NCBI GenBank assembly: GCA_963573385.1
Contig: CAUYLG010038518.1
Span: 90,608 to 154,607, forward strand
Origin: Cacajao melanocephalus
Taxonomy: Eukaryota > Chordata > Mammalia > Primates > Pitheciidae
Reading direction: 5' to 3'
Length of the DNA stretch: 64,000 bases
Both the position numbers and the translations under genes were made by a program. Below, one piece after another: positions 14,926 through 25,580 of the stretch (within the stretch, counting starts at the first letter, position 1; each line of letters starts with the position of its first letter). The notes beneath the pieces were generated by a model. That model did no database searches. It worked only from the letters and a program-made list of their open reading frames with translations, and was not told the DNA's origin.

Positions 14926-15087
14926 CAAATTCGACCTCTCAGCACCTGCCTGTGTGGCCTTCTGTGGTCCAGCGTCATCCTTGGTAAAACTCAGATAATA
15001 ATACTACATGTACCCGTGGGCTATAAAAAGGACTAAGAGAGTGAATTCAGATAAAGCATTTAACATGGTACCTCACAGAGGATCAGT
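14926..15087 (+). mobile_element. MIR SINE, diverged
   Basis: MIR-like order of blocks: 'attcgacctctcagcacctg', 'tgtgtggccttctgtg', 'gtaaaactcagataataata', then 'aaagcatttaacatggtacc'. Strongly mutated but collinear with the MIR core. Confidence 0.6.
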
Positions 15088-15104
15088 TTAAAGATTAGAT
15101 ATAA

Positions 15105-15731
15105 GGATGGTAATGATGGTGATGGTGGTGGAGATGCTGGTGATGGCGGTGATGGTGGTGGTGGAGATGGTGGTGATGATGGTGATGGTGGTGGTGGAGA
15201 TGGTGGTGATGATGGTGATGGTGGTGGTGGAGATGGTGGTGATGGTGGTGGTGGTGGTGGTGGAGATGGTGGTGATGGCGGTGATGGTGGTGATGGAGAT
15301 GGTGGTGATGATGATGGTGGTGGTGGAGATGGTGGTGATGGTGGTGATGGTGGTGGAGATGGTGGTGATGATGGTGATGGTGGTGGTAGAGATGGTGGTG
15401 ATGATGGTGATGGTGTGGTGGAGATGGTGGTGATGGTGGTGATGGTGGTGGTGGAGATGGTGGTGATGATGGTGATGGTGGTGGTGGAGATGGTGGTGGT
15501 GGTGGTGATGATAGTAGTGATGGTGGTGATTGTGATGGGGATGGTGGTGGAGATGGTGGTGCGGATGGTGATGGTGGTGGTGATGATGGTGGTGATGGTG
15601 GTGGTTGTGATGGAGATGGTGGTGATGATGGTGATGGTGGTGGTGGTGGTGATGGTGGTGGTTGTGGTGGAGATGGTGGTGACGGTGATGGTGGTGGTGG
15701 AGGTGGTGGTGATGATGGTGATGATATTGAT
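15105..15731. repeat. 630-bp GGT/GAT satellite tract
   Basis: About 630 bp is made almost entirely of GGT, GAT and occasional GGA triplets (gatggtggtgatggtgg and variants). The + strand is nearly free of C, so there is extreme strand asymmetry. Because the period is 3, long open frames run through all frames. On the - strand these would be poly-His/Pro/Thr/Ser chains and on the + strand poly-Val/Met. They are a compositional by-product and not evidence of a gene. The tract ends exactly where MaLR LTR sequence becomes readable. Confidence 0.97.
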
Positions 15732-15736
15732 GACAA

Positions 15737-16099
15737 CTCCTTGGGTTCTTATTTGGAAACGGAATCTTTGCAGGCATAGTCAAGTTAAAATGAGATCATT
15801 AGGGAGCACCCTAATCCTAAATTACTGGTTCTGGTGTCCTTATAAAAAAGGCAATTTTGAGACACAGGCACACAGGAAGAATTTCATTTGAACATGCAGG
15901 CAGAGATCTACAAGTTAAGGAGCACTAACGATGGCTAGCAAACTACCAGATGCTTAGAAAGAGGCCTGGGACAGATTCTCCCTCTCAGCCTTAGGAACCA
16001 ACCCTGCCTTGATTTCAGACTTCTGGCCTCTGGAATCAACTTCCTGTTTAAGCCCCACAGTCTGTGATAGTTTGTTATGGCAGCCCCAGCAAATAGACA
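15737..16099 (+). mobile_element. MaLR LTR (MLT1/MST type), 5' truncated
   Basis: Readable family blocks are 'cttatttggaaacggaatct', 'ttgcaggcatagtcaagtta', 'gagatcattagggagcaccc', 'ctggtgtccttataaaaaag', then 'caaccctgccttgatttcag' and the 3' end 'cagtctgtgatagtttgttat'. The normal 5' start of the LTR is missing and is replaced by the GGT/GAT tract. Confidence 0.8.
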
Positions 16100-17229
16100 A
16101 AAAAAGCACAGAAAGAGAATTCCTTTCAATTGGGAAGGTTCCTACCATTGTCAAGAGATTGATTTTTTAAATTATTATTTTGTGTGCTATTAGATTTTTC
16201 TTAAAAGATTTGTACTACATTGACACTCAGTGTTAAAAAAGGGAAATCTAGAAGAAAACACTTAGGTAGAACTTGATGATGGCCAATGTGGGCATAGCCA
16301 ATGCAATTCTGTCTGCAGCACATAGTGGCTCTTAAAGACACCATAATACAGATGCTGCACAAAGGCCAATACTTCCTGTTGCTTTACTGTAGGGATTAAG
16401 CTTGAAAGAACAGAGCAGGCTGCTGCTAGCATTGCTTTTCTGTCAAGAAGCTGTCCCACAAAATTTGTGGATGTATCACTGTATACACCTAATAGCAAGC
16501 TCTATTGGATGAATGGGTTATAAAAGTCTCCCTTGAATAAAATTGTGGTTTAACCTTAGTCTAGAAGAACAAAGTCAATTTCATGTGCATCCTTTATGGC
16601 AGCCTCAGCAAGTGTTCAACACTGGTATTTATTCTCTGTGACTGCTGTTAAGCAGTAGGCTGAATTAAAATTGGAGGGCTCACAGAGAAGTTTTCTTGAA
16701 ATACTGTTTTTCTAGCACAGAGAAAATAGAAGATGGTGAGGCAGCTGCAGTTGGAGTGCTGACTGCCCAGAAGCAGAGGGGCAAAATGCACTCCAGTGTG
16801 GATTTTGGTCATGGAAGCTTTGCTGAGAGCATGCTCCAAGGTTGGTTCACTTTCCCATGAAGAGGCTGCAGAAGAATGAAAACTCAACTGCACAAAACAA
16901 AACACTCAAAGTCTAAAAAGCTCAAGATTCTGCTGGGATCACAGGGCAGCAGGGGCAGCAGGAAGGATGTAATAGAGATTTCAAAGCAGGCCAAGGAGGA
17001 GGACAGGACATTGCAGTCTTTGTGGTTCAGCTCCCTCATTATCCCACAATCGAGGGTGGTTTTCCAGGTATGTGGATTTGAAGGGTGCCCTTCCATGGAT
17101 GGTGATCAAGATCTACTGATGCCATTGCTCTGTGGGTGTCATAGTGAGTGAAACTGCCTTGGCCAGAGTGCACACGCCAGCTGTGATTAACAGAGTGTTT
17201 ATGTCCCTGGTATGTACATTCTCTTGGTT
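16100..17229. other. Unique DNA, two broken frames on the - strand
   Basis: The - strand carries two adjacent open stretches, 16905-16648 and 16498-16262. The second frame extends upstream through two or three stops to about 16609. Residues such as AEAAIKDAHEIDFVLLD and QLLDRKAMLAAACSVLSSL look protein-like, but I do not recognise a family. It could be a decayed retrocopy or chance. No poly-A tail or target duplication was found. Confidence 0.3.
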
Positions 17230-17700
17230 CCTCCAGTGTGCACATCCCCCCAGTGTACACATCCTCCCAGTGTATACAACCCCTCAGTGTGGACATCCCC
17301 CCAGTGTATACATCCCTCCAGTGTGCACACGCCTACTGTGTGCACATCCCTCAGTGTGCACATCCCCCCAGTGTGCACATACCCCCAGTGTACACATCCC
17401 CCCAGTGTGCACATCCACCCAGTGTGCACATCCCCCAGTGTACACATACCCCCAGTGTGCACATCCACCCAGTGTGCACATCCCCCCAGTGTTATCTCCT
17501 AGTGTGCATATCCCCCAGTGTACACATCCCCCCCAGTATGCACATCCCCTCAGTGTGTGCACATCCCCCCAGTGTGCACATCCTCCAGTGTACACACTCC
17601 CCCAGTTTACACATCCCCCCAGTGTACAATCCCCCCAGTGTGGACATCCCCCCAGTGTGCACATCCCCCCAGTGTACACATTCCCTGAGTGTCCACATCC
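17230..17700. repeat. C-rich minisatellite, ~17-18-bp unit
   Basis: About 27 head-to-tail copies of a unit approximated by ccccccagtgtgcacatc. Variation is mostly in C-run length (3 to 7) and gtgcac/gtacac/gtggac alternatives. The complementary strand carries regularly spaced G-runs. Long ORFs on both strands across this block derive from the repetition. Confidence 0.95.
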
Positions 17701-19545
17701 TCTACTCTGGGTCAGCTGATCTGGTGAGTTCATTGCTCAGTGCTTCTGGGACAGGGTGGTGCTGCTGATGCTGCTGATGGGAGGAGTCCTGGGCTCGCAG
17801 CGCCTACCTTCCCCGCCCAGCAGGCAGCTCAGAGTTCTGCCCAGCAACCAGGCCCCCTCCATCTGCCGTCTGGGATAATGAGCTGACCCTGAGGCTGCTG
17901 GCACAAGCCCACTTTGTGTCTTCTATTCACTGGGATTACCTTTCAGCTTCCCATTGTTCTTTGCTAATGGTCTTAAAACATTCCTGCCTGTTACCTTCCC
18001 TAGCCCTGCTGGCTGTTGGAGGAAAGCCTCATCTCTTCCAACTTGAAAGGCCTCCTCCACTCCATCCTGGCCCTGGCGGGTGGCAGGAATGCCAGCCTGG
18101 GCACAGGGATGTGAGCCGGCCACCCAGCCTTCTGCTGCAGCCATTAGCCAGGCTTCAAGTGTCACAATATTTTATGGGACTCCTCTCCCCGCCCTTGGTG
18201 AACTGGCCGGGTTGCCACATGGCCCAACTTCTGTGCTTTCCAAACCCTGCCTCCACTGAGAGCGTGGCTGTCCCTGTGCCTGGACAGATGGCTGAGGTGG
18301 GCTGGAGGCTGCTGGCCTCAGGCCGTGGCAGGCACTCACTGCGATTATCCAGTCGTCACCCTGCAAGGGCAGAGGGGAGAGGGCATCGGTGGCTGCATTG
18401 ACTTTTAACCCTTTCCAGAGTGAAGGGCTGGATCCTCAGGGGAAAGAATTCATCCAAATTGGATCAGCCCTTCACACTCGCCCTCATCATTATCCATGCA
18501 CGTGGCGAAAAGGGGGAGCCAAAGGTCTCCAGTTATTTGCGCTGCATCTGGCAAAAAGATAATTTGCTTCTTTCGGGGGCGTTTGAAAGCTCAGCTGTAG
18601 TGAGCTTTCACTTAATGCAACTATCAGCATTAGAATGAAGCAGCGTGTGACAGTGTTATCAAAACATGGCCACTCATTTCCTTTTTGCTTAGCTCTAGAG
18701 AGAATGAGAACATAGAGTGATTCCTTGTTTGAAAAGGAAATGTCAAAGAACAGAAGCTACCAGAATCTGACTTATTAAAATGTGGGCTGAGTCGAGCTTT
18801 CCTGGACAGCTTCTTTAGGAGACTACTGGACACAGCTCAGGGGGCTGACACCCCTGGCCACTGCCAAGCTACAACCTTCTCAAGGTCCTGAGTCACAGAA
18901 GACAGTCTGCGGGGGGCAGTGTCCGTCGCCCGTGTGTGCACATGTGTGCCTGCTCCTGTGCAGGGCCCCGGCACGCGTCTTAGATGGGCTGCTGGCTTTG
19001 TTGTCGGAGGCACAGGCTCCTCCAGATTGGCTGGTCTTCAAAGCAATGACATGCCGTGTCAGATCTGCCATAGTCCAGGCACGTGGCAGGCGTCCGGCAT
19101 GCAAATGAGTCGGATGCTTTGCCGTGGCCTGGAGCGCCTGAGACAGCCGCCCCACACCCCTGGGAGGCCCAGCAGGTGCCCGCGAGGCAGGTGTGTGGCT
19201 CGCCATATGCTCTGCTGAGCGTCGGGTTTCTGCCAGCATCTTTCAATGACCCACCAGGTGAGATAAAGTGAGTGGAAAGGGGCCTGCGCCAACCTGTGGC
19301 TGCACAGGCCACTTCTGGGTAGGGACAGCCCTGAAACCTGGGCAGGGCAGGCAGAGAAGGGACAAATGTCTGGGTGGGGGAATGCCTGAGTACAGCCTGA
19401 CTCTTAGGAGTCACCAACTGGGTAATTGCTTTAAAAATCCCCTGCATTTTAGAAACAGGGAACATTTATGGCTAAATTAGATATGTGCCTTCCAAATGCA
19501 CTGTCTGTCTCTGCGGAGCCCAGATTTGGAGCTGGAAGCCTAAGA
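17701..19545. other. Unique intergenic DNA with a perfect hairpin
   Basis: No gene is supported. The interval 18400-18650 looks non-repetitive, with a CACGTG E-box at 18499-18504, and contains the perfect inverted repeat listed separately. Confidence 0.45.
18584..18610. other. Perfect 10-bp inverted repeat, 7-nt loop
   Basis: TGAAAGCTCA (18584-18593) is followed by GCTGTAG and then its exact reverse complement TGAGCTTTCA (18601-18610). It is not part of any repeat family I recognise. It could form a hairpin or be a dyad site for a dimeric factor. Confidence 0.6.
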
Positions 19546-19695
19546 CAGGGCCCCAACTTTTCTACCCATCACAGCCACCTGGGGAGCCTTAAAAATCTCC
19601 ATGTTCAGGCTGCGCTCAGAGCAGTTAAATCAGACACTGTGGAAGTAGAACCCAGGCATCTGAATTTGTTTCTCAGGTGATTCAAAGCTTGAAAA
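19546..19695 (+). mobile_element. MER20-like hAT fragment
   Basis: Readable blocks 'cacagccacctggggagcct', 'aaaatctccatgttcaggct', 'agttaaatcagacactgtgg', 'acccaggcatctgaatttgt' and 'ctcaggtgattcaaagcttg' follow the arrangement of MER20-type nonautonomous hAT-Charlie elements. Family name moderately certain. Confidence 0.6.
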
Positions 19696-19704
19696 CCCAT
19701 GGAT

Positions 19705-19885
19705 AGAGCTGTGCTATCTAATGCAATAGCCACCAGCCAGTTGTGGCTACCTTAATTTAAATTTATTAGCATTTTTAAAAGTTAGTTTGTTACGTGTGTA
19801 AACTGCTTTTTGAGTGCTCAGTGGCTGTGCTGAACAGGGCAGACCCTGTTCAGAGAACCTTCTCATTATCGCAGAAAGTCCCATG
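19705..19885. mobile_element. Nonautonomous hAT-Charlie DNA transposon
   Basis: It contains 'tgctatctaatgcaatagcc' and 'accagccagttgtggctacc' at one side, then 'gagtgctcagtggctgtgct' and 'attatcgcagaaagtc' at the other. This matches the common short hAT element whose copies read '...ggtagccactagccacatgtggct...'. It appears nearly full length. I do not assign the family number. Confidence 0.65.
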
Positions 19886-21984
19886 GAGCAGTGTGCTGGG
19901 GAGAGTCCTTCCAGCCCCTTGCTCTCCCTCCCTGGGAAGGTGAGCTACCTTGCTCTGGGGCACACTGGCAGTGCAGGGCAGTACTGTGTTATTCTGTTCT
20001 CATTTCCCAATGCCTTAGGCTGCTGGGGGTGCAGGTGTGCCCAGAGAAAGGCTCCAGAAAATCAAGCTACCACTTACCTTTTAGCAAAGAGTCAGCATGC
20101 AAAGATGAGGTGCCCCCAAACACCTTCATGGAGCCCCCTCCCTGGTGCCAGGCCAACTTTGATTGGCTTTGGTAACGTGTATTTCTATGAGATCCTCTTG
20201 TCCTCTGGTCATATGCATGCCCAGGTCCCAAGAAGGATGGATGCCCCTAAACAGACCCCCCCACCCCACCCTGTCCCCATGAACATCAGCGTGGGGAGGG
20301 CTCTGGCAGGCCCACGTGGGCATGTGCCCGTCAGTGAGTGTGAAGCTTCTGTCTGCCTGTCTGAGTCCCCTGTAATTCGTCAGATGTATGTTTGTAACAA
20401 AGGGATCATGCCACACGCCAGGGATCTTTGAAACTAAAAGTTTGGTTCTTAAATGAGCCCGACTGCAAACCAAATGGTGTGAGGAGCACTGAATGGGTGG
20501 GGACAAAAATCGTGGTGGGGGAGGTGGCTTTTCTAGCAGGGCAGCATTTCACAGCACGTGCTGCCAACTGTTGCAAAAAGAAAAAACGTCCTAAGAAGAA
20601 GAAAGAGAGAGGGAGATGTACATATTCCTGCAGGCCTGCAAGTGCCCTTTCTTTTTCATTGTTCTCTGGAGCAGGCAGCAGGCCCGGCCAACAGCTGTGC
20701 ATTGCGTGTATCACTAACAGCTGCTTTTTCCTGGGGTGAAATTAAAAGATTAGGGGATATGGGCACGTGCTGGCCTCAGGAGCCCAAACAATGCTTGATT
20801 TAGGGTGAAACTTGTCTGGGGAGACTGACAAAGGAGGAGGCTCTGAGTTGGCCGGGGGTCAAAGGGGGGAGCTGGCTTTGACAGAGACAAAAGGAGGGAG
20901 GGGGCGGGAGGCAGAGGGCTGGGGGAGCCAGGCCAAGTGAAAAGAGGCCTCCTAGCAGCTGCTCCTGCCCCAGAAATTTGAGACGGGTCTTTTCACAAAC
21001 ACAAATGCCAGAGAAGAATAGGGGGCCACGCTTAGCTGAAATGGCTCGTTTGCAAATGAAAAGGAGATTGGGAGCCCTTACATTTTCCAAGTTTTCACCT
21101 AAGAGGATGGAAAATGATTAGTGTAGGCAAGAAGTGTGCAGAGGAGCAGATGGGCAAGCCACCCTGGTGCTGCACTCCGTGTGTACATAACAATCATGCC
21201 CATGGCTGGGGTGCACGAGCCCAGGTCCCCTACATGTCCAGCAAAGACACAGGCACCCCCCAAATTCAACTGGTGCAGTTCCAGCTGGGGCTCCACAGGA
21301 TGTCTTTGCTACAGCATGTGTGGATATTAATTTATGTGCTGGGTAAATTAAATACACTTATAGCCATGAAGCGACAAGGTGACTGCAGCAGGAGTCAGGC
21401 TGGCAGACAGTGCGCCCGGTGTGGTTGTTGTTCCTTGGCAGGATGTCTGATTTCCCAGGCTTGCTGTTTCTTCTTGGCCACTGCTGAGGACCCCTGGCCT
21501 GCACTTCATTGTCTGTGATGAAATGGGTTTTAACCACGAGAGAACACAGGGTTGGAAGTCAGTCCCCCAAATCAGGCAGTGCACAAGGAGGATGGCAATA
21601 GCCATCCTAGTAGGAAAAGCACCTGCCACACCTCAGGAGCTTCCCATGTGCCTGGTAGGGTCCCACGGCAACTTTGTGGGTTTGCAAGGGTGCCCAGAGG
21701 GCAGGAAGGTGGGACTCTGGGAATATTCCTGACAAAAACTCATGAACCTCAAGAAAACATCTGATGACCTCTGCTCCGAGTTGGATGCCAGGGTCCTGGA
21801 AGATAGAGAAATTTTGGAGACTTGCTGGGAGACAGAGAGGCAGGCCAGCTGCCAACAGCACACACTTGAGAAGCTCTTCTGCGGTAAAGGGTATTGTTGA
21901 AACAACCGGCTAAATCGGAATCAGTTCTGCAGATTAGACAGTACGATTGCATCCATGTTCATTTCCAGGGTTTTAGGACTGGAC
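19886..21984. other. Unique intergenic DNA, no gene seen
   Basis: A 205-codon frame at 19814-20431 begins inside the hAT transposon and has no recognisable domain, so it is not called as a gene. A purine-rich run (aaaaagaaaaaacgtcc... agaaagagag) lies near 20573-20615. Confidence 0.45.
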
Positions 21985-22285
21985 CATGGTTATGAAACAG
22001 AATGTCTCCAATGTTTTAAAGGAAATAAACAGTAAATACTCAGAAGTAGAGAAGCATCAGGCCTACAACTGACTCCACGGTAGTTCAGAAAAAAAAATTA
22101 CAACTCTCTCTCTCTCTACATGGATCTAAATTAAGGGGTAGTGGAGGAAAAGAGAGAAGACAAAAATGGGAAAATGTCTCCATTTGGGGAATCTGGGTGA
22201 CGATCATAGTCATTCTTTGTAGTATTCTTGCAACTATTTTTCTAAGTCTGAGATCATGTCAAAACACAAATGTTATAAGAGCCAA
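21985..22285 (+). mobile_element. L1ME-type 3' UTR fragment
   Basis: The run 'gttcagaaaaaaaaattaca', a CT/GA dinucleotide block, 'tgggaaaatgtctccatttg', 'gaatctgggtgacgatcata', 'ttctttgtagtattcttgca' and 'tctgagatcatgtcaaaaca' is collinear with the 3' UTR of old L1ME/L1MC elements in sense orientation. Confidence 0.65.
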
Positions 22286-24107
22286 ATGGGGCAGTGGAGA
22301 TGTAGACCATCTGTGTGGTCATCCTGATTCCCCTCCCAGGTAGAGACACACCTGGAAGTCGTTAGTTCCAGGACCCTTTGGCACCTCGCCCAGCAGTCCC
22401 TTGGGCCTAGAGCAGCTCTGGCCCAGGCCTGGTATTCTTATTAGCTCCTAGTAGATCTGTGATGGAGACAATCCCTGCCACCTGGGATTATGTTGTCCAG
22501 TGTGCAGTGTGTGGAGGGGCAGACGGGGCTGCTGTTTTGGGCACGAACACTATCCTGGGCTAGGCTGAAGGATAGGGTGTCATCCCAAAGGTGACTCAGA
22601 TGGAGAGATCCGAGTCTCTGCTCTGGCTGTGGGAGGCTGTCGGGTCACTAGATGGGAAGGTTTCCCTGGGGCCAATAGGACAAGTCTACAGCTGACCTGG
22701 TTGTAGAAGCAGAAGAACAAGGGGCTCAGCCAGCAAACAGGAGAGAGGAGACCCACAGCCCAGAGACAGGCTTGTGCAACGTGGTGGTGGCCGCCTCTAA
22801 CGTGCTGCTTTTTTATGATGAGCTGGTCTCTTCACACACTGAGTGATAACTGGATCATTGCATTAAATTGACCGTTTCTCCTGCTAGATATTAGCTGATA
22901 TTTTTGCTCTTTGCCCCTCCCTTTTGCCTACACATTTGTATCATCACCTGGAGAGGTTATTAAGAGATGCCTAGGCCTCGTCCATCCCTGAATAGCTAAA
23001 TCAGAATCCCTGAAGATGGGGGAAAGGTGAAAGCTGGGTTTTATTGTGCTATGAAGTCATGATAGGAGTTTTGAGTGTGTTTTCAGCACACGGGCTGCCT
23101 GGTAGGCTAGACTCAAGGACCTAGGTATGTTCTTAAGGAGAGTGTGGATACAGCTACCTTGCTGCCAGAGACGTCCTGGGGTGCAGAGTCAGGCATGGGG
23201 TTATGCTGACCTGTGGCTTCAGGAGGCAATGCGGCCACCTCAGCTGTCAAGAGGCTAGTGTTGTTTCAAGGTCTCTATTCCAACCCTGGAGGCTGGCCAG
23301 GGCCAAGGAATGCATGGAGACCATGAGGTTTGCATTGCAACCAGCAAAGGGTGAAAACACATGCACCAGACATCGATGGCAGGAAGGCGGGTGTCTTCTT
23401 AGAGCCTTCTTAGATCCTGATGGTGCAAAACCCAGAGATCTCCCACAACTTCCATGAACTCCATTCAGCAGGCACCATGGGTAGGGCTGGCATAGATCAA
23501 CAGCTGCAGGAAGGCTCCATGGACCTGTGCTCTCAATTGAAAGGGGTGGCCACATTTATTTCAGCAGTCAAGTTTCATCCACTTCCTTTCTGGACTTCTG
23601 GGGCAGACGTGTGCCATCTTTGCTTTCTGTTTAAAATGTGTAGGCTGCATAGAAACCTACCACTTGCCGTATGTGTTTTTACACAATGTCAGATGCAGCA
23701 GGGCTGTTTCCAAAGTATAGATTGGAACTCAGGAGACTTGAACTGGCCTGCCAATTACTCGGCTAATGTCAGTACCAACAACAAGGGCATGCTCCCAGCT
23801 CTCCAGGGACTGGAGGTCACCCAGGTGTGTCTGGAAGGGCTGTAAGGACACTGCCTTAGAGCCAATTCTTTAGAAACGAACATATCTGAAGGCATCTGCG
23901 TAAGCTTTGTGCCTCCTCTGGGGAACTGGTCTGTCTCTGGCTCCAGAACTCATGGAAGTGCCCTCTGTCTGCAGGAAGATGAAGAGGCGTGGCTGTTGAG
24001 AAGAGCATTGAACAACAAATGAGCTCCCTTGACTCAGCCTTAGACCCAAATGATGAAAAGGGCTTGCCGGATGGGGTCTCAATTGCTGTTCATGCAAAGA
24101 AGCTTAA
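22286..24107. other. Unique intergenic DNA, faint hAT remnant
   Basis: The segment 22925-23010 (atcatcacctggagaggttat, then taaatcagaatccctgaag) resembles a MER20-type fragment. A 141-codon frame at 23420-23845 has no domain. Nothing else is assigned. Confidence 0.45.
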
Positions 24108-24252
24108 TTATATACATATATATGATATATTGTATCTATATATGATATGATATACAATATGTGTATATGTATGATATGTATGTATTGTATGATATATATG
24201 TATATATGATATCTATATAATTACATATGTGTGTGTGTATATATATATATAC
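24108..24252. repeat. AT-rich microsatellite (TATATG/TGATA)
   Basis: Imperfect alternation of atat, tgatat and gtat units with a (TG)5(TA)6 end at about 24229-24250. This is a simple repeat with high melting potential. ORFs through it encode tyrosine/isoleucine-rich chains and are artefacts. Confidence 0.93.
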
Positions 24253-24654
24253 AAAAAGAGGCAGGTGGAGAATAGAAACCCCAAGAAAACTGCCTGCCTG
24301 GCCACATGTGCCCCCAGCAGTCCGCTGGCTCTGGTGCCAGCTCCAGAAGGCAACATTGGAACTCGGCCTTCCAAGGGCCAGTGGAGCTGAACGCCAAGTA
24401 CAGGAGATGTGGGAAAAAGTCATTGGAGCTGTCTGCTACCAAACTGAAAAAAAATTAAGAAAAGTTATCAACCAGGAGAAAATTATTTTGCTGTTCTTTG
24501 ACAAGGTCATTTCAATTTCTCTAAAGGCTTTTGATGTCATAGAGTACACAGCACTGAAGTTTTTCTGGGTTCGATGGCAAGCCCTGTTTCTCTGAAATTC
24601 CTTCTTGCTGAAATACTGCTTGAATTGCTGGGAGGAGCTGTGTGCCCAGTATGG
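24253..24654. other. Unique DNA, no gene seen
   Basis: No feature can be supported. The right edge runs into L1 sequence. Confidence 0.4.
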
Positions 24655-25425
24655 TGATTCAGCCTTAAAAAAGAGGGAAAGTGGCCAGGCACAGTGGTTC
24701 ACGCCTGTAATCCCAGCACTTTGGGAGGCTGAGGCAGGTGGATCACAAGGTCAGAAGTTCAAGACCAGCCTGGCCAAGGTGGTGAAACCTAGTCTCTACT
24801 AAAAATACAAAAAACTAGCAGGCATAGTGGTGGGTGCCTCTAATCCCAGCTACTTGGGAGGCTGAGGCACAGAACTGTTTGAGCCCAGGAGGTGGAGGTT
24901 GCAGTGAGCCGAGATTGCGCCACTGCACTCCAGCCTGGGTGACAGAGCGAGACTCCATCTCAAAAAAAAAGGGAAAGCCTGTCGTTTGTGACAACTTGGA
25001 TGAACCTAGAGGACATTATGTTCAGTGAAATAACCAGGCGCACAAAGACAAATGCTTTGTGATCTTACTTGCAGGTAGAGTGGAGAAGTGGGACCCATAG
25101 AAGTAGAGAAGAATGATGGTTCCAGGTGCTGAGGGCCAGGGGGACAGCGAGATGCTGGTCAAAGGCTATGACTGTGCTTAGACGGGAGGAATTAAGTACA
25201 TGATTGTATATCATGGTGGCTCAAGTTCATAACAATGTAGTGCATACTTGAAAATTACTAAGAGTAGTTTCAAGTGTCTCAGCACAAAAAGAAATTATGT
25301 GAGGTGATGGATATGTTAAATAGCTTGATTTAGCCATTCCACAGTATATACATATATCAAAGCTATATATCATGTTGTAAACTATAAGTAGATACAAATT
25401 TTACTTGTCAATTTAAAGAAAGAAA
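24655..25425 (+). mobile_element. L1M 3' end split by an Alu
   Basis: The left part (cagccttaaaaaagagggaa) and right part ('gtgacaacttggatgaacct', 'gaggacattatgttcagtga', 'aaataaccaggcgcacaaag', 'gatggatatgttaaatagct', 'ccattccacagtatatacat') are the ORF2 end and 3' UTR of an old L1M element in sense. The Alu at 24683-24970 interrupts it, with gggaaag on both sides as target-site duplication. The L1 is therefore older than the Alu. Confidence 0.85.
24683..24970 (+). mobile_element. Alu element inserted in L1
   Basis: It starts ggccaggcacagtggttcac, has both monomers, and ends gactccatctc followed by an A9 tail. gggaaag flanks both sides. Confidence 0.97.
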
Positions 25426-25450
25426 TAATTTTTTAAAAGTGAAAAGATTT

Positions 25451-25580
25451 GGCTGGGCACAGTGGCTCCCACCTGGAATTTCAGAACTTTGGGAGACTGA
25501 GCTGGGAGGATAGCTGGATCCCAGGAGTTCAAGACCAGCCCTAGCATCAGAGTGAGACCCGCTCTCTGTTTTAAAAGATA
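25451..25580 (+). mobile_element. Free left Alu monomer (FLAM-like)
   Basis: ggctgggcacagtggctccc through ggagttcaagaccagccc to gtgagacccgctctctg covers a single left monomer with no right arm. That fits a FLAM or a half Alu. Confidence 0.8.

Noticed and set aside
15088..15783. Long poly-His/Thr/Pro frames of 213-231 codons on the - strand and poly-Val/Met frames on the + strand
   Set aside because: They are generated by the period-3 GGT/GAT tract and have no sequence complexity or coding context.
17230..17700. Possible CRISPR-like repeat array
   Set aside because: Units are contiguous with no unique spacers, and the genome is mammalian.
17132..17768. Frames with repeated CTSPQCAHP or CTLGGCVHW units
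   Set aside because: They reflect the 17-18-bp minisatellite. There is no start context, domain or conservation cue.
19814..20431. 205-codon + strand frame
   Set aside because: It begins in a DNA transposon, has no recognisable domain and overlaps frames on the other strand.
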